Counted from the first letter of the stretch, positions 47,911-57,414 are shown. The stretch is DNA of 64,000 nt from Linyphia triangularis (GCA_963978545.1 OZ021722.1:10755401-10819400); one strand, 5' to 3'. The notes: a model not told the origin generated them from the letters alone. Program-made: numbers and translations.

Positions 47911-47970
47911 CGGCGCAGTATGGCCCATGAGTTGCCCTTGCGCCAGTAAAGCAACCAACCAACCAACCAA
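47911..47970 (+). promoter_or_regulatory. LINE 3'-end hairpin and CAAC tail
   Basis: GGCGCA (47912-47917) pairs with TGCGCC (47939-47944) around a loop with GTATGGCCCATGAGTTGC, followed by AGTAAAG and five CAAC-type repeats. The SINE tails have the same layout: GGCGCA-TATAGCCC-GTTGC-GGCGCCAG, then CAACCAACC. In stringent LINE/SINE pairs such a 3' element is the signal recognised by the reverse transcriptase. Confidence 0.8.
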
Positions 47971-47989
47971 CTGATGTGATAGCTGGACC
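47971..47989 (+). repeat. Target-site duplication, right copy
   Basis: Identical to 42151-42169 over 19 bp. Confidence 0.97.
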
Positions 47990-48225
47990 TTTGAAAAATC
48001 TTCGTCGTTGGTTGTTCACCTCATTAATTTGCAAACCCAAAATTCTCTATTCTTTTGAGATTTTTCTAGAATTACCTTTTTCCTTTTTTAAATTTCTTTC
48101 ACTTCCTTTGTTTGATTATTACTCCTCCATTTTTAAGCATCCATGTTATATGCAATGTGGAGTACTGAATTTTATTCGAACATGGAGTGATGAGAGGCCA
48201 AGTGGGATAAATGGGTTTACTTTTT

Positions 48226-48346
48226 AAGAGTTCCAAGTTGTTCGTTTCTGTTGATTTCGTTGGATTTACAAATCGGACACACTGACATAAACGCTGCGTG
48301 AATTAGACCTTCCCGTCGATCATTGATAGCACTAGAAAATGAGTCT
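48226..48346 (-). other. Short open segment in Transib remnant
   Basis: The minus strand reads SFSSAINDRREGLIHAAFMS then VCPICKSNEINRNEQLGTLK before a stop, with a CPIC pair. It may be another piece of the same transposase (an N-terminal zinc-binding part) or chance. I do not recognise it with confidence. Confidence 0.25.
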
Positions 48347-49442
48347 CTGTAATGGGTTTGTCATTCAAGGAGGTCGGGCTACTACTTCCTCTCTCAGGAC
48401 ATCGGGTGTTTATTTAGAAAATTTAAACCGAATAGGTCTGCAGAATCAGGTCGATGGCGTCTGAGATTTAAAAAAAATCAAAATCGAACCAGTAACAACC
48501 ATACACAAAGGTATGAGAGAAGTAAGGAACATAATTGTATCAGTCTCGCTCTCATATTCAGAAGTCTGTTTATACTATGTCCCGTGGAACCATCACACCA
48601 CCTTCTCTGGATGAATGCAGAAATATCAATTTCAGTTGGATAACAACATTTCTTCTGATTCAAAACTTGGTCGTAAGGATGGGAAAACATCGTTTCCAAA
48701 TTATTTTGCAGATTGCCTTAAAACAGTAAACAATAGTCATGTTTGGATAACGGGGCTATTAATCTATAATTCCTTACAAGAGCTCTATTATTTGTAAAAT
48801 ATTTTAGCAAACGATAATTTTTATACGTCACTACAAGTGCGGCATAACCTTGTGTATGTGTTTTCTATGGTGCTTGGACAGCTTGCTTCACAGATTTATG
48901 CAGATAATTACCAAAGTAGCAGATTGTAGCAGCTGATTCTTGGTTTATTGGTTAAAATATTGTTTAAGGAACAGTTTGATACCAATAAGGCCTTGGCGCA
49001 CGTTGGCGCACATTAGTTATAGCCTTTTATTCATACGAAAATATGATATTATAGGAATCATCATGAAAAACGTATTTTAACACATATTAAAAAAAGATTT
49101 CAACAAAAATCACAGAAAACAGTCCTAAGAATTCATTAGAGTGCGAATATATATTTTTAATAGTTTATATCATTAATGGCAAATCAATAAATATTGACGT
49201 CAAAACGAGCTACTTTTTGTGTGATGACTTTCGGTGAGTGTAAATAAATAAAAAAAATGTCTATTTAATGTCTAAATTCTGAAATCTTAGTACTCAACTA
49301 TCCTTAAAATAAAAAATAATGTCAATTTTCATTTTTCCCAAAACTTAAAAACCGGGGTTTTTGCCGCTCCCAGACCACTGTGCGCCATTTTAAGAAAAAA
49401 CTGACCACACAGTTTATTCAAGACTTTTCCTATTTCTAAAAG

Positions 49443-49572
49443 CGTGCTAGCTTCTAAACCGCGAGGTTGCATGGATGTTTGTAAATGTATGTTGGCTTGT
49501 CTAATGACGAATGTTTCGGCGCATTATAGCCCTCGTGTTGCTGACGGCGCCAGATAATCTGAGTACAACCAA
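49443..49572 (+). mobile_element. Truncated SINE, copy 3 (no B box)
   Basis: A perfect 15-bp duplication, TCCTATTTCTAAAAG (49428-49442 and 49573-49587), surrounds a copy that begins at CGTGCTAGCTTCTAAACCGC. It lacks the SINE start and the A-box core, and also the B-box segment: GCGAGGTTGC joins directly to ATGGATGTTT. The terminal hairpin GGCGCATTATAGCCC ... GGCGCCAG is intact. This looks like 5' truncation plus internal loss before or during insertion. Confidence 0.9.
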
Positions 49573-49874
49573 TCCTATTTCTAAAAGTGATTTAAGGGAA
49601 AGGAGAGGAGTGCACTTTTGCTTTGGTATATAATATTTACTTTCATATAGAACATGCTGTTAGTGTATTTTAATAATATTCAGCCTCACTTGAAAACTAA
49701 AATATTATTATAAATTCTTGATTATAATTCCTTGAGAACTGCAGTATTCAAGTTTTTTAAATTATTGTATTGTATTATCATACATTTTAACTCATTTTTG
49801 CAAACCATATATAACATTACAACTTCTTTGCATTTTGTTTTTATTTCAACCTATTGATTCCCATCCATTCCCAG

Positions 49875-50050
49875 CCGACCAAACGGTATAGTGGTTAGCG
49901 TGCTGGCTTCTAGACCGCGAGTTTGCTGGTGCGAGTCCAGTGTTAGGCATGGGTGTTTGTAAATGTATGTTAGCTTGTTTAATGACGAATGTTTCGGCGC
50001 ATTATAGCCCTAGTGTTGCTGATGGTGCCAGATAATCTGAATACAACCAA
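49875..50050 (+). mobile_element. tRNA-derived SINE, copy 4
   Basis: It starts CCGACCAAACGGTATAGTGG. The A-box region is intact; the B-box region is altered (GCTGGTGCGAGTCC). The duplication CCCATCCATTCCCAG (49860-49874) reappears as CCCATCCACTCCCAG (50051-50065), one mismatch in 15. Confidence 0.92.
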
Positions 50051-50778
50051 CCCATCCACTCCCAGAACATTTTGTTTAGTTTTAATATAGTTTCTATTAA
50101 TTATATTACTTTTATAGCATTTAATTACAGTTGAAATTTTAATAAAAATTATTATCCATACGATTAATTTTGAGTTGCTTTTCTCAAATTCAAACATTAT
50201 TTTTTCTCCACAGTGTCCTTATGGAAAATTATGCAGTATCGAGATTAATGTGCATCGTTTCGATCTTTTAGAAACCTATTTCTACTTAATTATTCAAGTT
50301 GACTTAAATGTTCAGTGATAAGGGTATGAATATTTTATTACTTTTTATGAGTTTTCAGAATCATCAAACCAAATGGGGATTCCCAATAATATTTAAGTTT
50401 TAAGTCTCAACCTTTGATGTCGAACATGCACTTAATGTAGTTTTCCCTGTTTTATTATGAATTTTATCCCTCCATTTATACAAGGTCATTCTGAAAATAA
50501 TCCCTAACTTTGAATGACATAAGAGCTAAACAGTAAAAAGAGGCATGTTATAAGGAATGTATAAAAGGTATGGAATTATAAATATACGGGCAATTCTACC
50601 ATAATTTTAACTTTTAGGTAAGGGAAATTTTGGAAAACAAAACGTAACAAATTAACATAAAATGTATATGAAAATGCTTATTAATGTTTCAAGATTACTA
50701 AACAATAGTCAGCAGTGATCGTTTTTAAAGAAATTTTGTTATAATGACTAAATATATTGAGTTTTTGTACCTAATTTT

Positions 50779-51143
50779 CCTTACCGTCCCCATGATATTT
50801 ATATTCAATAACATGTTACATTATGTAAAATTTGCACTCTTTATGCTTAATGTCGGTGACTCTGCATTGCTAAGACTCAGCAAATCTATAATCAACAGCA
50901 TTGTGAAAGGATTTTTTCTGTTAGCTATGCCGAAATGTTTCAATTTAACTATTTTTTGTATTTTGCGTTCATACATTTTATTTTACACCTATATATACCT
51001 ATAGAAAGTAGACTGAAGGCACGACAATTTTGAAATATACTTGCTGGGCTAAAATGTATTAATTATATCAGCAGACAAATTTGAAGACATTTACTGAAAG
51101 TTTTACTGTCGGGGACTGTAATGAAAGCGAAGGGACGGTAAGG
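50779..51143. mobile_element. Possible MITE with CCTTACCGTCCC ends
   Basis: CCTTACCGTCCC at 50779-50790 is perfectly inverted as GGGACGGTAAGG at 51132-51143. The same word recurs near 52789 (GGGACGGTAAGG) and 52944 (GGGGACGGTAAG), and GGGGACTGTAATGAA at 51114 is inverted near 52746. So there may be several nested copies or a larger element enclosing the pseudogene at 51.2-52.4 kb. The plus-strand frame at 50744-51004 lies mostly inside and is not recognised. Confidence 0.5.
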
Positions 51144-51199
51144 ACAACTCAGATAGGTTACAAGTAATAGAAAAATAATTACTAAATTAGATTTAGTTA

Positions 51200-52385
51200 A
51201 GTATTCGGATCTAAATGTATTGTAAAAACAAAGTTTTCTTCTTAAAATACCTGTTGAAATAGTTTATCATAGTCCTTGACATTGTTTATGCACAAAAATT
51301 GGTTTGATATTGAATGCGGTGGATCCTCAATTCTAGACATTATTTCTGTCACTGGTAGGCTGTTGTGACCTTCTGTTAATGTCTAAAAGAATTTGTCGTC
51401 AGAGCGATGCATTTACATAAGTTATTGCATCAGTTTCCAATTTTTCTACAATTCCGAGATAGAATGAGTTGTCGTAACATGCAGCAATCCAGTCTCCTTT
51501 TAAAACTTTATCAAGTTTTCCCGTCTCTTGATTAATTGAAGTGTTGGGACCACCATTTTGTGGTCCATCATCTTTGTGAGAAGAGGCTGTTTTCTTATGA
51601 CAAGTTGGGATACTGGTAAAGTCCCATATGCTGGGGCCGACCAAACGGTATAGTGGTTAGCGTGCTAGCTTCTAGACCGCGAGGTTGCGGATTCGAGTCC
51701 CGTGTTAGGCATGGGTATTTGTAAATGTATGTTGGCTTGTCTAATGACGAATGTTTTAGTGCATTATAGCCCTCGTGTTGCTGACGGCGGAAGATAATCT
51801 GAAAAACAACCAACCAACTCTCTTGACCACCCCCAATCACCCATATGCTGGAATTTGATAAAAAATGTTTACATTTTACTCCTTCTCAAGCAAAACATGA
51901 AACAGTGCGGAGACCAAGATGATTTGGAGATGTGGAACTCCATACGATGTGCCTTAACTTCATTGTATTTGGTACTGGTTTCAAATTTTGTGTTAACAAC
52001 TTCAATGTCTATAATGAATATTTTGAAACAATTTAACTTTAAGCTTCGAATTTTTCAAAGCTATGTATAAAGTCTAAGCATCCGTAATCTATGTGAAATG
52101 TGCTATAAACTGGTCTGTCTTCTTTCAGCTACCCTCCAAAACCATCAGCAGAACTTTAGAACTCAGTGAAGTTCAATGTGGTTTCTTTAAAACCCAGTTC
52201 TTGAACAAATTGTGTAAGCAAGTACAAGTTCGTTTTATTTTTGTACTATGTTATTGGGTCATCGCTTTGGAAATGAAAGTTATTAATACGTGGCCATGTC
52301 TTTTGTATCATATCTAAAACTGACATAAAATGTTCCCAAACGTCATTCGAGTCATGACGCACATTTTCTTAGTTGAGAATTGAAT
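51200..52385 (-). pseudogene. Decayed copy of uncharacterised multicopy protein
   Basis: Read on the minus strand, blocks appear in order: VRHDSNDVWEHFMSVLDMIQ, NNFHFQSDDPIT then a stop, YKNKTNLYLLTQFVQELGF, NFTEF then a stop, SSADGFGG (52370-52120). Next come VPNTMKLRHIVW, LGLRTVSCF (to ~51880) and the SINE insertion. Last are DKVLKGDWIAACYDNSFYLG, VEKLETDAITYV, then in another frame MHRSDDKFF and EIMSRIEDPP (to ~51220). This order (SDGP-TQY, WNF-E-HGK-ADG-GG, GDWV-YD, MHR) matches a large arthropod and cnidarian family of uncharacterised proteins that I recall but cannot name. Its abundance suggests it is spread by, or is, mobile DNA. Stops, frameshifts and the SINE make this copy dead. Confidence 0.65.
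51635..51839 (+). mobile_element. tRNA-derived SINE, copy 5, with 3' extension
   Basis: It starts GGCCGACCAAACGGTATAGT. Both promoter boxes are near consensus (GCGGATTCGAGTCCCG). The end hairpin is mutated (AGTGCATTATAGCCC ... GGCGGAAG). The duplication CCCATATGCTGG lies at 51623-51634 and 51840-51851. After the CAACCAACCAAC tail there are 21 extra bases, TCTCTTGACC followed by ACCCCCAATCA, before the second duplication copy. They look like a 3' transduced flank. The insertion splits the pseudogene on the other strand. Confidence 0.9.
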
Positions 52386-52389
52386 ACAT

Positions 52390-53070
52390 CAATTTCAATA
52401 ATTTTTTTAATCATCCATTTTATGTTCATGATTTTAAATAGTCCTACTGGCGCTTTGAATTATTTACTAGATTAGAAATAAAAGCGAAACATAGGAAGGA
52501 CGTTTGTTATATAAAACAGTAAATAGTAACTATGCACTTAATTTTTTTTTTATATATTTTTTAATATTTTTTTAGAGTTATTACAAATTTTACATAAAAT
52601 TTTCTTTATCATACCTATAATTACCAAAATTGGAAAGTAATGAAAAAAAATTAAGTAATATATATTTTGATATTTCTAAAAATTCATTTTAAATATAAAA
52701 TTCTTTATCCCCCTACCACACCAATTCTAATAATTCATAATTCATTACTGTCCCCAATTACTGTTCCTTACAATTGTAAAATGTAACTGGGACGGTAAGG
52801 AAAATTGTCCTTTCTTCTAAGCCTTCACCATGTTAGATCTAATACAACCACATGGTACTTGATTTTTTTACACCTTCCATCTACGTTAAACCATTCAACA
52901 TAAAAAGTTTCAACTTACCTATCAAAGTTTCAAAATAATCCTTGGGGACGGTAAGCCGACCAATAAAGCCACCCAGCCGATGTACTGTGTTGCTTCAGCT
53001 TGTCAGTTGCCAATATGTATAAATCCTGTCGAATCAGACTTACCATGCGAAAAGTATCTACGTAATCTTT
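52390..53070. other. AT-rich sequence with GGGACGGTAAG words
   Basis: It contains two more copies of the GGGACGGTAAG word (52789 and 52944). The frame at 52980-53189 runs into the foldback element and is not a gene. Confidence 0.45.
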
Positions 53071-53074
53071 TCTT

Positions 53075-53828
53075 AAGGGGAGTCGGAGTTGAAGAACGTC
53101 AAAAAATCAATTTTGAGATTAATATTGTAAAACAAACTAAAAACAATTTTGAATCCGACGGTGTAAAAAGTTTTAATCTCGCTAAGTAGAAGTATATTTA
53201 AAAAAAAAAAAAAAATGTTTTGTGCATCAATTTGTATGATCGTTTTCAAATGTATCAGCTCATATTTCCAATAGCAATTTTGGAGACATAAGGAACATTT
53301 ACTAAAAAACTATTAAAGATAAATGCCTAAAATTTATATATATATATTCTTACTAATATATCACACAATTTGAGTGTAGGATTTTTTAATATTTTTAAAA
53401 TTAAAGATTTTATACAGTTTTATACCTACCAAAAATGACAATTTGTAATATTCTATAGAATGTCGGACCTTTTAATTTTTTTTTCGAGAAACAAAACAAA
53501 ATAATTAAAAAAGTGAAGCTCAAATTGTGTAATATATTAATAAGAATATGTGTTAAATGGGTTTTAGGCATTTATCTTCAATAGTTTTTTAGAAAATGCT
53601 CCTTACATCTCCAAAATTGCGTTTGAGGATAAAGACCGTTGAAGTTGGAAACGATAATACAAATTGAGGAACAATCCTAGTTTTTTTTTTTTTTATTTAT
53701 AAAAAAATATTTCTAATTTAGTGTGATGAAAACTTTTTGCACCGTCGGATTCAAAATTGTTTGTAGATATATTTATATTATTATCTCAAAATTGATTTTT
53801 TGACTTTCTTAAACTCCGACACCCCTTA
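53075..53828. mobile_element. Foldback element with ~370-bp arms, TTAA flanks
   Basis: The left arm begins TTAAGGGGAGTCGGAGTTGA and the right arm ends ACTCCGACACCCCTTAA. The arms pair almost throughout: AAAAAATCAATTTTGAGAT, AACAATTTTGAATCCGACGG, GCAATTTTGGAGACATAAGG against its inverse at ~53610, ATAAATGCCTAAAA, and CACACAATTTGAG. Identity drops at AT-rich tracts. The TTAA at each outer edge could be the target-site duplication. No coding capacity. Confidence 0.85.
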
Positions 53829-54587
53829 ACATAATTCTTCGTGAACCAGTTTTTGAACCTTTTCTCCGGTTAACACAAAAAACCCTTTACCTCCAGATAG
53901 CATATAAGCTCATGAAAACCTTGTCATTTGCTTATCATTATAATTGCAGTGGGAAGGATGCAAGGTAAAAGTGGTATCCTAAGCTTAAAATAAAATGTGG
54001 TTATTTATGTTTGTGTGTTTGTCTGTAAATCTGACTGTGAATTACCGCATTTCAAGCTTTAGCGCTCCAAAAAATTTTCGGAACCTAAATAAGAGTTCAG
54101 AATAAATTTTGCAACACCGGATTACTTGGAACTTTTAGTTAAGCACGTTTTGTTTTTAGAAAACCATGTTCCTTAATTCTGTACTTATCCTAATAATTAT
54201 TACCTAATTAACTCGAAATAGGGTAAATCCAATCATTGTGGAAGTTTTCTAGTTTTAATTTTTTTTTTTTGAAAATCTGAAAAAAAATAAAAAAAATCTG
54301 AAAATTTAAAATTGAATTCCGAACATGATATTCAATTTTGGGATTTAAAGTTGATAATTAACAATATTTTTAATAATTCGGAAAGGAGTATATAATAAAT
54401 AGTTCATTTTTAAGTATCCATTCGAGACGTTTTATAAGAAACTTTGTTTTAAATCTGTTTTTCTTGAGAAAATGCAGTGTAGAAACAATATCTGAATACC
54501 AGCTTCCAGCAATAAAGTAAAATGTTTAAAAAACAACATTATTGCATTCTTTTTCAGTTCTACACCATCTTGAAAAAAACTAGGACT

Positions 54588-55510
54588 TCGACGCCATTTT
54601 GAACAAAAATTGATCGCATACAATAGCGGATGACTTTTCTTGTTTTTAAAAGTGTTTTAAGGAAATGAAATACTTGTATTTTCGCTTTGGTACGTAATGT
54701 TTACTTGAATATTCAATGGCCAAAACATGTTTTCAGGATTTTCGATAATATTTCAAACTTATTTAAAAGCAAAATTTAATACATCTTTCGATTATAGTAT
54801 CATGAGAAGTACAGCTCTGTAACTTCTACACCCTTTTATTTGTCGTCTCTTTTCTAATTTTGCCTTATGTGGTTACTTTTTACTGTGCCTTTTTATTCAC
54901 ATTCAGTTTTTACTTAACTTAACTGATTCGAACTATGCTTAGTTTTAACATCTCTCTACATTATGTTTTTTTTATATAATATTTCCTTTAGAGTTCTTAC
55001 ATTTTTATATACATTCATAATCAAGCAAACGTTATTACTTATAATTTTAATGCAGACCAGCAATTAATTGAATATCAAAGTATGAAAATCTAGGGGGGAA
55101 AATTAAGTATCCTAGTTTTTTATAAACGTTTACAAAAAGTCAATATATGTATATGTTATAATTAATTGCATTTAAATCAATACATTATTACTATAATTTC
55201 TGCATAAAAAAATAGCATATTTGAAATATTCCAAGCATGAAATTTCACTGAAATTTTTTGTAATTTTGTAAATTGAAAGTAAAGGTTATAAACAGTTACG
55301 AGAGTAAGGTTATGAATATTATCTATTTTGGATGCCATTTCTTAGAATTCTAGAAATGTTGAAATTCAGTCACGATGTATGCTTTAAAATGTATTCTTCT
55401 CTATTTAAGTAAAATCAAGTTATTTGAATTAAGTTCAAATCCGATATTTTTATGCTGTAATTCTTTTCACTAATTTTTCACTTAATTGTTCACTAATAAT
55501 TCACTTGTTT
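54588..55510 (+). repeat. Dispersed repeat family C, copy 3 (right part)
   Basis: CTTCGACGCCATTTTGAACA starts a diverged paralogue of 49383-50330 and 62719-63310 (TTTTCTTGTTTTTAAAAGTG, TTTTCGCTTTGGTACGTAAT). It preserves an empty Transib site. Confidence 0.65.
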
Positions 55511-55904
55511 CACTAATTGAATATAAATTAAGGTTAATCAAGGAGTAGGCTGCTGAAGAATTCTACATTTTGAATATTTTGCCTTCTAATACTCCTTTAG
55601 GGTTGGTCAATATAAATATCGATAGCTTAAATTTGCAATGGATCATTGCTGTGAACAATTGTACCAATTTTCAACATCCTGAGAACATGGGAAGTAGTAC
55701 ACTGAGAAATTCTATACTTAGAAAGTTTTACCCTTATTCCACCCACTTAGAATTTGTTTAATAAAAACAGGATAGTGTAATTTGGCTCTGCAGGACCTCA
55801 GAATATTTGTATCAAATTTCTTCGATATGACTGAGTAGGAAGAAGTGTTTATGTGGATATTCGAAATTTAAATTTCTGAAGTTTCTTGAATCTTTTAAAA
55901 TCAT

Positions 55905-56110
55905 TTATATTAACTTCGATTTTGTCTGTTTGTGTATGTGTATAGCGAGATAATCTCCGGAAGGCTCGGAACTGCCTCTAAGATGCCACTTATACACACG
56001 TTTAAATTACCATTCATCAGACCTAGATACCAAACCATAGACAAACATGTACAATTCTTTAATAATTGAAAACTTCCCCTGTTAAGTTTGGTGACGTATG
56101 ATAAAAGAAA
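55905..56110 (+). repeat. Dispersed repeat family B, copy 3 (partial)
   Basis: TATATTAACTTCGATTTTGT, then TGTTTGTGTATGTGTATAGC and a diverged continuation (ATAATCTCCGGAAGG). It is shorter and more diverged than the other two copies. Confidence 0.45.
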
Positions 56111-56689
56111 CTAGCTATTTTGATATTTTTAAATTCTTTACATCAACTTTATGCTATAGATGCGTGAAAAGTGGAAAAACAATTATCTTTAATTCAGATT
56201 TCTCTTCCGTTGAAACGACACATCAAAAACTGTTATTCCTCTGTTTTATTTACAAGAAAAGGATAATATAAGAACTTGAATGTTCTGCGATATTCCACAC
56301 CCTTAGTTAAATGTGTAAACCTAGAGTAGTGAAGGCCCTCTCTACTTGTAGTAAAAGAGTTAAATGAAAGCAGTGCCCATAGAAACTTGAATTACGGAAG
56401 TTATTGATTTTTTCTCAAAAACTATTACAGATGGAGAGAATTTCAGTTATAAAATATGATGAAAAATAGATTTTGTATGAAATAAAGTTTTACCCATTAA
56501 TCAGTTCAATTACAAGATCTGAAACGTTAATTTAATTTTACGAAAATCCTTATGTGAAATGAAACATGATGCATAAAAAGATGTATATCGAATGCCAAGT
56601 TGTATTGTTGCCGACGATTGATATATCCATTATACTGAATTTGATTTTCATTATAAATTGTCCTCTTTTTTTTTTTTTTTTATTCAAAT

Positions 56690-56850
56690 GGCTTCAAATG
56701 TTTACCTCAAGCACATGTATTAATTGTGTTGGTAAATGCGCATTGTAATGTTTAATACTCTTTACAGTGCTACACTCTGCCACGCGATTAGAGACATATT
56801 GGAACTGGAGCTTGGTATCATTTTTTTTACCTTTCAGTTGCAGTGTTTCC
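56690..56850 (+). repeat. Dispersed repeat family C, copy 4 (5' start)
   Basis: AATTGTGTTGGTAAATGCGC, GCTACACTCTGCC, ATTGGAACTGGAG and TTTCAGTTGCAGTGTTTCCT run parallel to 39945-40055. The match ends where GGGCCGGATTTAGA begins. Confidence 0.7.
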
Positions 56851-57115
56851 TGGGCCGGATTTAGACTTGATAAGGCCCTAAGCTATTTGAGATATGGGGC
56901 CCTTGATAAGTCCAGATATTTTATGTCTGTGCCAAATATGATTCTTTGCTGCTGAATCTTCCTTGCTTGTACTACTATCTGGTTTATAAATCTTAATATT
57001 TGCTGAAGTAGATTCTATACAATTAGATGTACCAGGTTAGTGTCAGGAATAGGATGAATATCCCGTGACTGACTCACTGTGGTATAGGTTTTTGGTTCAT
57101 CAGGCCCCTTATCTA
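56851..57115. mobile_element. Possible hAT-like MITE (GGGCCGGATTTAGA)
   Basis: GGGCCGGATTTAGACTTGAT, AAGGCCCTAAGC and GGGGCCC recall a common hAT terminal form. AGGCCCCTTATCTATC near 57104 could be the inverse end. The element joins repeat family C at its left. Duplication not found. Confidence 0.4.
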
Positions 57116-57414
57116 TCTTTGCCATTAAGTAACTTTATAAATTTGTTGACTTTCTAAGCTCTTCTTCAGCTCTCTGCTTCTTCCTCTTTCGAGCTTCTCT
57201 TCTGTAGTTTCTGTTTGACATCTTGCAAACTGAGGCAGAATATTTAACATAACTATAACTGACATTGTTTGTTGCACCACTGAAATGGTTCATGTTAACC
57301 GAATTTTGTGCTAAACGAATAAATAGCGTTAATTTTGAAGTATTGGGAACTGCTTTTACTTCGTGTTAAAAGGGATTTCATGTTAAGCGATTTCACGTTA
57401 ACAGGGTTTGACTG

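Larger units (their letters stand above)
42170..47970 (+). mobile_element. Full-length I/Jockey-group non-LTR retrotransposon
   Basis: The complete element is about 5.8 kb: a 5' UTR (42170-42800), ORF1, an 8-base gap, ORF2, and a short 3' UTR that ends in (CAAC)n rather than poly(A). A perfect 19-bp duplication flanks it. Both ORFs are uninterrupted. The ORF2 domain order (endonuclease, RT, RNase H, zinc knuckle) and the ORF1 zinc knuckles fit the I superfamily or its neighbours. Exact clade assignment needs a tree. The perfect duplication and intact frames indicate a recent insertion that may be able to transpose. The target was the Transib transposase fragment. Confidence 0.96.
41978..48047 (-). 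pseudogene. Transib/RAG1-like transposase C-terminal fragment
   Basis: If the LINE and one copy of its duplication are skipped, the minus strand has an open frame of about 83 residues (48047 to 47971, then 42150 to 41978). It reads QINEVNNQRRRFFKGPAITS, DINGLDNSLIHRFKIILNTI, then DLQKFKQYCKETLEMYVELH and NWHYMP. In Transib and RAG1-like transposases the catalytic Glu lies a few residues before an Asn and an RRFF/RRFR block, so the Glu of INEVNN may be that residue. The Leu-rich segment and the Tyr-Met-Pro block match the family C-terminal end in order. Upstream catalytic Asp segments were not found. A stop lies just upstream, and the frame runs into an (AT)n tract downstream. The assignment is from motif order plus the CACAGTG ends, not from a search. 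Confidence 0.6.
41033..49382 (-). mobile_element. Transib-like DNA transposon, interrupted by LINE
   Basis: The left end is CACAGTGGTCGGAAAAGG and the right end read inward CACAGTGGTCTGGGAGCGGC. Both continue to GGCAAAAACC. The first seven bases equal the V(D)J heptamer-type terminus that Transib elements share with RAG recognition signals. CGCC flanks both sides (41029-41032 and 49383-49386). Paralogous repeat copies at 62719-62730 and 54589-54600 read TCGACGCCATTTT without the insertion, so the boundaries are supported by empty sites. Transib normally makes a 5-bp GC-rich duplication; only 4 bp match here. A transposase fragment lies on the minus strand. Without the LINE the element is about 2.5 kb. 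Confidence 0.8.
49383..50560 (+). repeat. Dispersed repeat family C, copy 1, right part
   Basis: This resumes the repeat broken at 41032 and runs parallel to 62723-63560: GCCATTTTAAGAAAAAACTG, ACTTTTCCTATTTCTAAAAG, CACTTTTGCTTTGGTATATA and GTTAGTGTATTTTAATAATA, then TTTTATCCCTCCATTTATAC near 50465. Two SINEs are inserted in it (49443-49572 and 49875-50050); both sites are empty in the 62-63 kb copy. Confidence 0.85.

Noticed and set aside
50744..51004. Hydrophobic 86-codon frame as a membrane protein
   Set aside because: It lies mostly between the inverted CCTTACCGTCCC ends. AT-rich DNA yields Ile/Leu/Phe-rich frames by chance.
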